Source of the DNA: Erysipelotrichaceae bacterium OPF54
GTDB lineage: Bacteria; Bacillota_I; Bacilli_A; Erysipelotrichales; Erysipelotrichaceae
NCBI GenBank assembly: GCA_022834735.1
Contig: BQKD01000001.1
Coordinates: 1,093,659-1,157,658, forward strand
Direction of reading: 5' to 3'
DNA length: 64,000 nucleotides
Under the pieces are notes generated by a model. The model searched no databases and had not been told where the DNA came from. It saw only the letters and a list, made by a program, of their open reading frames with translations. Made by a program: the position numbers and the translations under genes. Shown here in pieces: positions 15,467 to 22,278 of the stretch (positions within the stretch are counted from its first letter, which is position 1; the number at the start of each line of letters is the position of its first letter).

Positions 15467-17219
15467 GCAATGTCTGGGGCATCTATGGAAATTTCTGAAG
15501 CATCATAAGACAAAACTGTTCGTTGGCCTGTTTCTTGTGATCGTGATGCAGGTCATTTATGCGATCATGCCAAGTGTCGAAGGAATGATCACGACCCAGC
15601 TGCAGATCGATGTGACGGCAATGGCCAGGCATGTGCCGGGCGCTCATATCCAGATGAATATCATCCTGCGTATTTTAGGGATGCTCGGTATCATTTATTT
15701 ATGCAAGATCACGAGCCAGTTCATCAGCGCTTTCATGCTTACAGATTCGATCCAGAAAACGATGGAGGATATCCGCAACGCGATCGAGACAAAGATCAAC
15801 CGGCTTCCTGTTTCCTATTTTGATGCGCAGCAGACCGGCGACCTGCTTTCGCGGATCACGAATGATGCCGAAACTGTATCGAATGCCCTCCAGCAGACTT
15901 TGTCGCGGGTGATCGGTGCCGTGTGCACATTTACGTTCGTATCGATCATGATGTTTTCGATCAGCTGGAAAATGACGCTGATCGTCTATGTGGCACTGCC
16001 GCTTATCGCGCTCCTTTCTTTCGGGATCGTTAAAAAGAGCCAGGTGCTTTTTGACGAGCAGCAGCAGGCGCTCGCGAACCTGAATGCGACAGTCAACGAG
16101 CTGTACTCGGGGTTTAATGAAATCGTGATCTATGATCAGCAGAAAAAGGCGGAAGGACAGTTCGAACAGGCAAACGCGGCGATGCGCGGTTCGGGCTTCA
16201 AGGCACTGTTCATGTCCGGACTGATCAATCCGCTGACTTCGCTTGTCACATACATTACGATCGGATGCTGTGCGCTGGTCGGCTGTCTGAATGTGCTCAA
16301 CGGTTCGCTGATGCTCGGGCAGCTGCAGGCGTTTATCCGCTATATATGGAATATCAATGATCCGATCGCCCAGCTTTCGCAGCTTTCCAGCCAGGTACAG
16401 TCGGCATTTTCTGCCATGAACCGCCTGTTCACGTTTCTTGATCTGGAAGAAATGCCGCAAGCAGAAACAAAGCCGTTTGATGAAGAGATCGAAACGATCG
16501 ATTTCGATCATGTGCAGTTTGGTTATGGAGATAGCATGCTCATGCATGATGTCGATCTTCATGTAAAAAAAGGGCAGACGATCGCGATCGTAGGGCCGAC
16601 CGGAGCAGGGAAGACGACGCTGACAAATCTGCTGCTGCGCTTTTATGAGATCAAGGGCGGCAGCATCCGGATCAATGGAAGAGATATACGGGATATGTCG
16701 TATGGCGATCTGAGAAATTTGTTCGGTCTCGTGCTGCAGGATACATGGCTGTTCGAAGATTCGATCGAGAACAATTTAAAATACGGGCGGCATGATGCGC
16801 TGCGCAGCGAGATCGTGCAGGCGGCCCGGGATGCCAACGTTCATCACTATATCCGGACTTTATCGAAAGGATATGATTCGCTTGTGAATGAGGGAGGCAC
16901 GAATATTTCCCAGGGCGAGAAGCAGCTGCTCACGATTGCGCGGGCTCTTGTCAAAGATCCGAAGATCCTGATCCTGGATGAGGCGACCAGTTCGGTCGAT
17001 ACGCGGCTGGAAAAACGTCTTCAGAACGCGATGGATGTGGTCATGAGGGAAAGAACGAGCTTTGTGATCGCGCATCGGCTTTCGACCATTGTCAACGCCG
17101 ATCTCATTTTGGTGATGCAGCATGGCGATATCGTGGAAAGCGGCACGCACGAAGAGCTTCTGCAAAGAAATGGCGAGTATGCCAGGTTGTACAATGCACA
17201 GTTTGCGGATATGGAATGA
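15444..17219 (+). CDS. Heterodimeric ABC exporter subunit with canonical ATP site
   Basis: The 591-residue half-transporter starts 23 bp inside the preceding gene, after AACAGGAGG, so translation is coupled. The membrane domain has the longer first extracellular loop typical of the BmrD/LmrD-type partner. The ATPase has Walker A GPTGAGKTT, Walker B ILILDEATSSVD and H-loop IAHRLST. Its own signature is altered (ISQGEKQLL instead of LSGGQ), which contributes to the degenerate composite site of the dimer. Together with the 13724 product it should form one asymmetric exporter. Confidence 0.9.
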   Translation: MPKKLTFKQCLGHLWKFLKHHKTKLFVGLFLVIVMQVIYAIMPSVEGMITTQLQIDVTAMARHVPGAHIQMNIILRILGMLGIIYLCKITSQFISAFMLTDSIQKTMEDIRNAIETKINRLPVSYFDAQQTGDLLSRITNDAETVSNALQQTLSRVIGAVCTFTFVSIMMFSISWKMTLIVYVALPLIALLSFGIVKKSQVLFDEQQQALANLNATVNELYSGFNEIVIYDQQKKAEGQFEQANAAMRGSGFKALFMSGLINPLTSLVTYITIGCCALVGCLNVLNGSLMLGQLQAFIRYIWNINDPIAQLSQLSSQVQSAFSAMNRLFTFLDLEEMPQAETKPFDEEIETIDFDHVQFGYGDSMLMHDVDLHVKKGQTIAIVGPTGAGKTTLTNLLLRFYEIKGGSIRINGRDIRDMSYGDLRNLFGLVLQDTWLFEDSIENNLKYGRHDALRSEIVQAARDANVHHYIRTLSKGYDSLVNEGGTNISQGEKQLLTIARALVKDPKILILDEATSSVDTRLEKRLQNAMDVVMRERTSFVIAHRLSTIVNADLILVMQHGDIVESGTHEELLQRNGEYARLYNAQFADME

Positions 17220-17227
17220 ACGGAGCC

Positions 17228-17252
17228 AGAGTCCTTTCGAGGGCTCTTTTTT
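17228..17252 (+). terminator. Terminator after the ABC exporter pair
   Basis: AGAGTCC-TTTC-GAGGGCTCT hairpin followed by six T residues, starting 9 nt after the stop codon. Confidence 0.75.
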
Positions 17253-17304
17253 GTGAGCCTCGATCAATTTTTAAGGTAAGCGGGAAAAAGAACCGCGTAT
17301 AGTT

Positions 17305-17352
17305 AAAGGCCCCTGTCTGTGAGATACTTCTCGCAAGCAGGGGCCCTTTTTC
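17305..17352. terminator. Strong bidirectional hairpin at the left side of the IS66 element
   Basis: AAAGGCCCCTG pairs with CAGGGGCCC around a ~22-nt loop with a T-run on the right and an A-run on the left. It sits just past the end of tnpC (minus strand), so it terminates transposase transcription and insulates the exporter operon. A GTAAGCGG motif at 17276, the usual IS66 terminus start, lies 30 bp outside it. Confidence 0.65.
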
Positions 17353-17359
17353 TTTCGGG

Positions 17360-19006
17360 TTATACGCATTGTTCTTTGACTTCTGCATTCCACGGCATCA
17401 TCTGATCAAGGATCTCGTCACTCAGCTGCCCGATCTTTCCCCTCAGTTTTTCCAACACGTACAGTATGTATTTGTACGGTACCAGTCCGTTGGCTTTCGC
17501 ACTTTCTACGACCGAATACAGTACGCCGCAGCTTCGGGCTCCTCTCGGACTTCCCGAGAACAGCCAGTTGCGCCGTCCGATCGCGAAGCTTCGGATCGTT
17601 CTTTCCGATAACGAATTGGTCATCGGTACATTGCCGTCTTTTAGATAAATCTTCAGTCCTTCTTCGTTATCTACCAGATAATTCAGGGCCTGTTTTTCCT
17701 TTTGGGTTGTCCAGCCTTCTGTGGCCAGGGCTGTTTTTGCGCACACGAAAACCTGCTCCACGAGCCCTCCTTCGCGCAGCATCCTTTCTTCTTTTCGTTC
17801 TTTTGGCTTCAGTTTCTGAAGCTTCGCTTCGATACGGAAGATCTTCATGATCTGTGTAAGTATCTTCACTGACACGGATCCTGCTGCTTCCTTCAGGCCT
17901 TCCAGAGCATCTACAAAGTACCTTCTGGCATGAGCCCAGCACAGTGCTCTTTCGTCATGATCGACCTGATTGTATCCGGCATAGTCGTCTGTGATCAATA
18001 TCCCTGCGAATCCTTCCAGATAATCGGCGGCATACTTTCCGCCTCTTCCGGGCTGATAGTCGAACAGCCGCATCGGATGTTCGCTTTCCTGTATCGAACT
18101 GTACACCCACATATACGACTTGTTCGTATTCCTGCGCCCCTCTTCCTTCATGACCTGGATGGTCGTTTCGTCGCAGTGTATATACTCCTCTTTCAGCAGG
18201 TGACTTTTCATCCGTTCGATCAGCGGTTCGAAATAACTCTCCGATCCCAGCATCACCCAGTTGGACATCGTTCTTCGGCTCACAGGAAGCTTCCAGCTCT
18301 TCCATTCCTTTTCCTGCCGGTAATAGGTCACGCCTTTGACAAACCGTTCGTTGGCCACATAGGCCAGGGCCTGCGCGCTCGCAAAAGAACCGGGGATCAA
18401 AGCGGCCGGCGCGTCTGTCTTATAAAGAACGCCTTCCCCGTCATTCATGCAGGCAGGGCAGGCGTAGGTTTCTGTATAAATGTCTTCGATGATGATCTGC
18501 GCAGGGAGGACCTTTACGATCGTGTGCGCTTTCTCTTCGCCCACCTTGATCATTTCTTCTCCGCAATATGGACATTTCTTTTCTTCTTCGGTCGCTTCGA
18601 TCACCACTTTTTCATGCGGAAGGGAGTCCAGGTCGTCCGTACGGTTCGGACAGCGGCGGCGCTCATGCGCCTTGACTGTCCCTGTACGTTCTTCCTGTTT
18701 CGGTTCCGGATAATCCATAGTGAACAGAGGTTCCATATTGGCCATCATCTCAAGCGCGGCTGCCTTTTCGCTCTTCCGGCCGAAAAGCATCTTCTGAAGC
18801 TTGCGGATGATCTCGTCCTTCTGTTCGATCTTATCGTACAGCTTTTCGATCAGTTCCGATTGTTTCTCGATCTGCTCGGACTGTTTTTTCAGCTGCTCGT
18901 TCATGATTTCCAGAATCTTTTGAATTTCCATGCTGGATCCGTTGTCCTGTGCGAAGTAACCATCTTTCATGACCCGACTATAACACACTTGGAAAGGCTT
19001 TTCCAT
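17360..19006 (-). CDS. tnpC: IS66-family transposase TnpC
   Basis: The 548-residue DDE transposase has an N-terminal leucine-rich coiled coil (residues 25-75 with repeated KQSEQIEKQSELIEKL), a zinc-finger pair CPYCGEEM and CPACMNDG, then the catalytic core with IHCDETTIQV, GILITDDYAGYNQ and MTNSLSERTIRSFAIGRRNW as the three acidic sites. Its ATG overlaps the tnpB stop (TGATG), implying translational coupling; a GTG one codon earlier is an alternative start. It appears complete and probably active. Confidence 0.93.
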   Translation of the reverse strand: MEKPFQVCYSRVMKDGYFAQDNGSSMEIQKILEIMNEQLKKQSEQIEKQSELIEKLYDKIEQKDEIIRKLQKMLFGRKSEKAAALEMMANMEPLFTMDYPEPKQEERTGTVKAHERRRCPNRTDDLDSLPHEKVVIEATEEEKKCPYCGEEMIKVGEEKAHTIVKVLPAQIIIEDIYTETYACPACMNDGEGVLYKTDAPAALIPGSFASAQALAYVANERFVKGVTYYRQEKEWKSWKLPVSRRTMSNWVMLGSESYFEPLIERMKSHLLKEEYIHCDETTIQVMKEEGRRNTNKSYMWVYSSIQESEHPMRLFDYQPGRGGKYAADYLEGFAGILITDDYAGYNQVDHDERALCWAHARRYFVDALEGLKEAAGSVSVKILTQIMKIFRIEAKLQKLKPKERKEERMLREGGLVEQVFVCAKTALATEGWTTQKEKQALNYLVDNEEGLKIYLKDGNVPMTNSLSERTIRSFAIGRRNWLFSGSPRGARSCGVLYSVVESAKANGLVPYKYILYVLEKLRGKIGQLSDEILDQMMPWNAEVKEQCV

Positions 19007-19368
19007 CACACAATATATGCACGTTTTCGTGCTGGACGAATCGCATTTTTCTGTACAATGCTCAGTCCGTCAAGCAGCCATCTGAGCTCCTGTTCGCTCA
19101 GCGCAATGACTTCTTCCTCCGTTCTGGGCCATTGAAACTTTCCATTCTCTAGACGCTTGGTGATGAGCATGAACCCATCCTCTTCCCAAAGCAGTCCTTT
19201 GATGGTGGAAGTCTTTCTGCCGCAGAACAGAAAGAGGATATTCTGACGCGGGTCCAGCTTCATGGAAGATTGAACCAGCAGGCACAGGCCGTCAATGCCT
19301 TTGCGCAGATCCGTGTAGCCGGGACGGATGTACACATGATCGATGCGGTTAAAATCAAGAGATCTCAT
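19006..19368 (-). CDS. tnpB: IS66 TnpB (Orf2) accessory protein
   Basis: The 120-residue protein contains RIDHVYIRPGYTDLRKGIDG, NILFLFCGRKTSTIKGLLWE and LENGKFQWPRTEEEVIALSE, the hallmark of the IS66 Orf2 family, which is required for transposition together with TnpC although its biochemical role is unclear. It overlaps tnpA by 4 bp (ATGA) and tnpC by 1 bp plus. Confidence 0.92.
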   Translation of the reverse strand: MRSLDFNRIDHVYIRPGYTDLRKGIDGLCLLVQSSMKLDPRQNILFLFCGRKTSTIKGLLWEEDGFMLITKRLENGKFQWPRTEEEVIALSEQELRWLLDGLSIVQKNAIRPARKRAYIV

Positions 19369-19553
19369 AATGAATCGAGGACCGTTCGAATCAGCACCGG
19401 TTCCGTATGATTATGGATATAGATCTTGCCTTTGGAAGACTGAATAACGATAGCTGGCCGATCCGATCCGGTTTGTTTCCTGGGACCCGGATCAGGAAGG
19501 CGGACTTCAGCAAAAGAAGAATAGGTATTCGAATTCTGTTTTGATTCGCTCAT
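19365..19553 (-). CDS. Short IS66 TnpA-like accessory protein
   Basis: The 62-residue product starts MSESKQNSNTYSSFAEVRLP and ends with a strand-rich segment (PAIVIQSSKGKIYIHNHTEP, then VLIRTVLDSL). Its position as first gene of the IS66 operon and its 4-bp overlap with tnpB identify it as the TnpA slot. It lacks the N-terminal HTH of longer TnpA proteins (about 100 residues), so it may be a reduced variant. Its ribosome-binding site GGAGG is buried in a 17-bp hairpin stem. Confidence 0.7.
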   Translation of the reverse strand: MSESKQNSNTYSSFAEVRLPDPGPRKQTGSDRPAIVIQSSKGKIYIHNHTEPVLIRTVLDSL

Positions 19554-19555
19554 GA

Positions 19556-19605
19556 AAAAACCTCCAGTTCATAGCATCAATATACTGAATGAACTGGAGG
19601 TTTTT
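19556..19605 (-). promoter_or_regulatory. 17-bp perfect hairpin sequestering the tnpA ribosome-binding site
   Basis: AAAAACCTCCAGTTCAT at 19556-19572 (+) is exactly complementary to ATGAACTGGAGGTTTTT at 19589-19605, with a 16-nt loop. On the minus-strand mRNA the second arm contains GGAGG 7 nt before the tnpA ATG and is followed by a T-run. The hairpin can therefore both terminate incoming transcripts and hide the start site, as stem-loops in IS10 and IS200 do for readthrough mRNA. Confidence 0.65.
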
Positions 19606-19611
19606 CCATAT

Positions 19612-19643
19612 AAAAAGAGCCTGATTTTATTCAGACTCTTTTC
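19612..19643. terminator. Bidirectional hairpin right of the IS66 genes
   Basis: AAAAGAGCCTGA-N6-TCAGACTCTTTT with one internal mismatch and A/T tracts on both sides. It would stop transcripts entering from the right toward tnpA. Confidence 0.6.
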
Positions 19644-20340
19644 TGTTATTTGGATGAATGTTTTATTTCGTCTATTTTATTTTGATCAGATTGGTTTTCT
19701 CTGATTGCTTCCTTTTATTGTTTTATGTGCTCCGGACTTACTCTTTTCGCCGTTTCTGACGTCCATCTTTCCTTTCAGATGTTTTCGCTTGCTGCAGAAT
19801 TTCTTTCTGCTTCTGCCTGCTGCCGTTCTTTTTGCACATCGTTGACCTTCATTTTTCCGACTTTTGTGTCGATTCAGGAAGTTGACGAATTCATTCGATC
19901 CCAACACAACTTTGTCTGCCGGATCAAATTACTTCGCTTCGTACCACTTTATTCGTGGATTTTTTGCTCCCTGGTCACAATTGAATTGTTTTCCTTTTAT
20001 GATCTGATCGCTTTCTTTACAGCTCCAGTCATTTTCCTGTTCTGTTGAACAGCTTTTCTCAATTGTATTCTTTTTCCTTACTGTGGCGATCCATTTTTAT
20101 GTTTTTTTTGTTGTAGCGAGGAGCTTATTCCCTCACTTTGTTTTCGGATCTTTCAGATCGGTCTTTTTGTTCATTTTAACGACTTTTGTGTCGAGGGAAG
20201 CTGCGGTTCATTTTTTCCTTGAACTTTGCTGTGTTTTAACCTTTTTTGCTTGCCTTTCTTTTGGCACCTTTATAATATCAAGCTCTTTCGCTGTTGACAA
20301 GAAACTGGAAAAATCAGCAGTAAATATGGAATTGGTGCGA
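19644..20340. other. T-rich orphan region with no convincing gene
   Basis: The plus strand is strongly pyrimidine-rich, and the minus strand is purine-rich like mRNA. No long frame exists. The best minus-strand frames give lysine-rich pieces (for example NEFVNFLNRHKSRKNEGQ around 19895-19840) broken by stops. A motif CGAC-ACAAAA-GTCG followed by an ATG a few bases on occurs twice on the minus strand (about 20180 and 19866). The region could be a decayed gene pair or IS66 cargo. Base composition differs from both neighbours. Confidence 0.45.
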
Positions 20341-20383
20341 TATAGCCAATGAATTTGCCTTTTTGCAGTTCGTTGGCTATAAT
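20341..20383 (+). promoter_or_regulatory. Promoter of the ABC-F gene within a 9-bp dyad
   Basis: TTGCCT (20355-20360), a 17-bp spacer and TATAAT (20378-20383) form a good promoter with +1 near 20390. TATAGCCAA at 20341-20349 and TTGGCTATA at 20374-20382 are perfect inverted repeats flanking the -35 region and overlapping the -10 box, a possible repressor site. Confidence 0.65.
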
Positions 20384-20405
20384 GAGCGTAACGAAAGAGG
20401 TGAGA

Positions 20406-20459
20406 AGATGTTGAAAGTTCTGTTTTGATAAAAAATAAACAGAAAACTTCCATCTTTTT
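20406..20459 (+). terminator. Attenuator hairpin 1 overlapping the leader peptide
   Basis: AGATG pairs with CATCT, followed inward by GAA/TTC and GTTCTGTTT with AAACAGAA, then TTTTT at 20455-20459. The leader-peptide codons lie in the 5' arm, so translation must disrupt it. Confidence 0.6.
20408..20428 (+). CDS. Six-codon leader peptide upstream of the ABC-F gene (MLKVLF)
   Basis: ATG TTG AAA GTT CTG TTT TGA follows AGAGGTGA at good spacing and starts about 18 nt after the predicted transcription start. The coding sequence itself forms the left arm of the following terminator hairpin. Ribosomes stalled on such a peptide by an antibiotic would open the hairpin, the mechanism known for several antibiotic-resistance ABC-F and methylase genes. 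Function is inferred from arrangement. Confidence 0.55.
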   Translation: MLKVLF

Positions 20460-20505
20460 ACTATGCAAAAATAAATATTTGATCCATTTTTATCATGCTT
20501 ACATC

Positions 20506-20537
20506 AGACCGCGGGAAGTTTTCTTCGCGGTCTTTTT
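20506..20537 (+). terminator. Attenuator hairpin 2 directly before the ABC-F ribosome-binding site
   Basis: AGACCGCG-N12-CGCGGTCT is a perfect 8-bp stem followed by TTTTT and, immediately, the GGAGG of the ABC-F gene. Confidence 0.7.
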
Positions 20538-20551
20538 GGAGGTGGAATTGT

Positions 20552-22042
20552 ATGTCAATGATTACCGTCGATCATCTGAGCTTTTCGTACGAATCGATCG
20601 ATGATCCTTTGTTTGCCGACGTGTCTTTTGTTCTCGATACCAGCTGGAAATGCGGGCTGATCGGAAAAAATGGTGCCGGAAAAACAACGCTGCTCAAATT
20701 GCTGGATGGATCGCTTGATACGAACGGCATGGTCCATGTTCCTGTCCCTTTAAAGCGTTTCCCGTTTCCGGTTGCAGACCCAACGCGTATGACCATCGAT
20801 ATATTGACGGATGCCTGTGATACGCGATCCTGGCAGATCGAAAAGGAATGTATGCAGATCGGCCTGCGCTCTGACGTGCTGTGGCAGCCTTTTGAAACTT
20901 TATCGCCAGGCGAACAGGTTCGGGCCATGCTGGCAGCCCTCTTCGCGGATCCGAAAACCTTTGTTTTTCTCGATGAGCCGGGAAATCATCTGGATGTTCA
21001 AGGCAAAGACCTGCTTGCCAGCTATCTGAAAACCAAACACGGATTCCTGGTTGTCAGTCATGACCGGCATCTGCTTGATGAATGCGTGGACCATATCCTG
21101 TTCATTCAGAACGGGCAGGTCGGGATCCGGAAAGGAAATTATACGTCCTGGCACAACGATCACGAAAACCAGCTCGCAAAAGACCGTCAGGAAAATGAAC
21201 AGCTGCGTCGCGAAATCAAAAGGCTGGAAGCTTCAGCACGAACAAGCAGCCAATGGTCGAATGCGAAGGAAAAAGAAAAGATCGGCGCAGCCGATAAAGG
21301 GTTTGTCGGCCATAAAGCCGCCAAGCTCATGAAGCGTTCCAAATCAATCGAAGCCCGCAAGCAGAAGGCCATCGAGCGCAAACGAGACCTGGTCAAAAAC
21401 ATGGAAGAGCAGGAAAGCCTGGCAATCCATTCGATACCGTACAAGAAAGAAGAGCTTGTCCGTTTTGAAGAAGTTTTTGTAAAATATGAGAACTGGTCCG
21501 GCATGCCGCAAAGTTTTTCGATTGGCAGCGGGCAGCATATCCTTCTTTCCGGACCGAACGGATCGGGGAAAAGCAGCCTTCTCAAAGCGCTCATGAACCG
21601 GATACCTTATCAGGGAAAGATCTTCGCTTCCAGCGACCTTGTGATTTCGTATGTCGGGCAGACGTGTGAATCCGTCCATGGGACGATCGACGAATATATC
21701 GGGCAATATGCGATCGACCGTACTTTGTTCATGACGATTCTGCGCAAGCTCGGTTTTTCCCGTACGGAACTGTTCCATCCTCTCGAACAGCTTTCGGCCG
21801 GACAGCGCCGCAAGATCATGTTGGCACGAAGCCTGTGCGAGCCCGCCCACCTGTTCGTGTGGGACGAGCCGCTCAACGATCTGGATATCGCGGCAAGAGA
21901 GCAGATGGAAGAAATGCTCCTTTCCGGGAATTATGCGATGCTTTTTGTCGAACATGATCAGACGTTCTGCGAAAAGTTCGCGACAGAGCGGATCCAATTT
22001 GGCGAAAATGGTTCACATCTAAAAAACGATGTGTTAAACTAA
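20552..22042 (+). CDS. ABC-F ribosome-protection ATPase, Lsa-like
   Basis: The 496-residue soluble protein has two ABC domains and no membrane segments. Walker A motifs are GKNGAGKTT and GPNGSGKSS, signatures LSPGEQ and LSAGQRRK, Walker B FVFLDEPGNHLD and FVWDEPLNDLD. The inter-domain linker with SQWSNAKEKEKIGAADKGF, then VGHKAAKLMKR, matches my recollection of Lsa-type ABC-F factors. Lsa/Vga-type proteins bind the ribosomal E site and displace lincosamides, streptogramins A and pleuromutilins. The start at 20552 follows TTGGAGG; the in-frame ATG at 20495 has no ribosome-binding site and overlaps the terminator. The leader architecture supports drug-inducible expression. Confidence 0.85.
   Translation: MSMITVDHLSFSYESIDDPLFADVSFVLDTSWKCGLIGKNGAGKTTLLKLLDGSLDTNGMVHVPVPLKRFPFPVADPTRMTIDILTDACDTRSWQIEKECMQIGLRSDVLWQPFETLSPGEQVRAMLAALFADPKTFVFLDEPGNHLDVQGKDLLASYLKTKHGFLVVSHDRHLLDECVDHILFIQNGQVGIRKGNYTSWHNDHENQLAKDRQENEQLRREIKRLEASARTSSQWSNAKEKEKIGAADKGFVGHKAAKLMKRSKSIEARKQKAIERKRDLVKNMEEQESLAIHSIPYKKEELVRFEEVFVKYENWSGMPQSFSIGSGQHILLSGPNGSGKSSLLKALMNRIPYQGKIFASSDLVISYVGQTCESVHGTIDEYIGQYAIDRTLFMTILRKLGFSRTELFHPLEQLSAGQRRKIMLARSLCEPAHLFVWDEPLNDLDIAAREQMEEMLLSGNYAMLFVEHDQTFCEKFATERIQFGENGSHLKNDVLN
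22012..22040 (+). promoter_or_regulatory. Promoter of the T-box/valS transcription unit
   Basis: TTCACA-17-TAAACT within the last codons of the ABC-F gene gives +1 near 22047, at the base of the T-box leader. Confidence 0.5.
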
Positions 22043-22046
22043 TGGA

Positions 22047-22260
22047 AATGGCGAAGAATAAAAGGAGTAGTTTCTGCGGATCGGAAGAGAGCATTCGGCT
22101 GGTGAAAGAATGTGTGAAACAGGAACGAAGGTAGTTTAGGAGCCGTTCTCTGAGCTTAGTAGGAGATACCGTGATGCTGCGTTAATGCATAGAGGCATAC
22201 ATCTGTATGTGAATTAAGGTGGTACCACGTTCTGCACGTCCTTATGGATGTGCTTTTTTT
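22047..22260 (+). ncRNA. T-box leader (tRNA-Val sensing riboswitch)
   Basis: The leader has the AGAGA and GGTGAAAG stem I landmarks (about 22086 and 22101), GGAACGAAGGTAG near the specifier loop, the conserved T-box AAGGTGGTACCACG (22216-22229) and a terminator GCACGTCC-TTAT-GGATGTGC plus seven T residues (22234-22260). GTA at 22131-22133 is the likely valine specifier codon. Uncharged tRNA-Val would stabilise the antiterminator and switch on valS, as in other Bacillota. Confidence 0.9.
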
Positions 22261-22278
22261 ATTGGAAAGGAAAGAGAT

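Larger units (their letters stand above)
17276..19643 (-). mobile_element. IS66-family insertion sequence (tnpA, tnpB, tnpC)
   Basis: Three overlapping minus-strand genes in the order tnpA, tnpB, tnpC are diagnostic of IS66. The putative left terminus begins GTAAGCGG at 17276, matching the GTAAG start seen in many IS66 ends. No matching inverted copy or 8-bp target duplication was found on the right side, so the right boundary given (end of the second hairpin) is a guess. All three genes are open, but tnpA is short. Confidence 0.7.

Noticed and set aside
20208..20468. 86-codon minus-strand frame in the orphan region
   Set aside because: No ribosome-binding site, low-complexity basic C-terminus, and it overlaps the ABC-F promoter, leader peptide and terminator.
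20490..20500. GCTTAC at 20493 as the right end of the IS66 element
   Set aside because: Only six bases match the left terminus inverse and there is no 8-bp target duplication (TTTTTAAG at left versus ATCAGACC at right).
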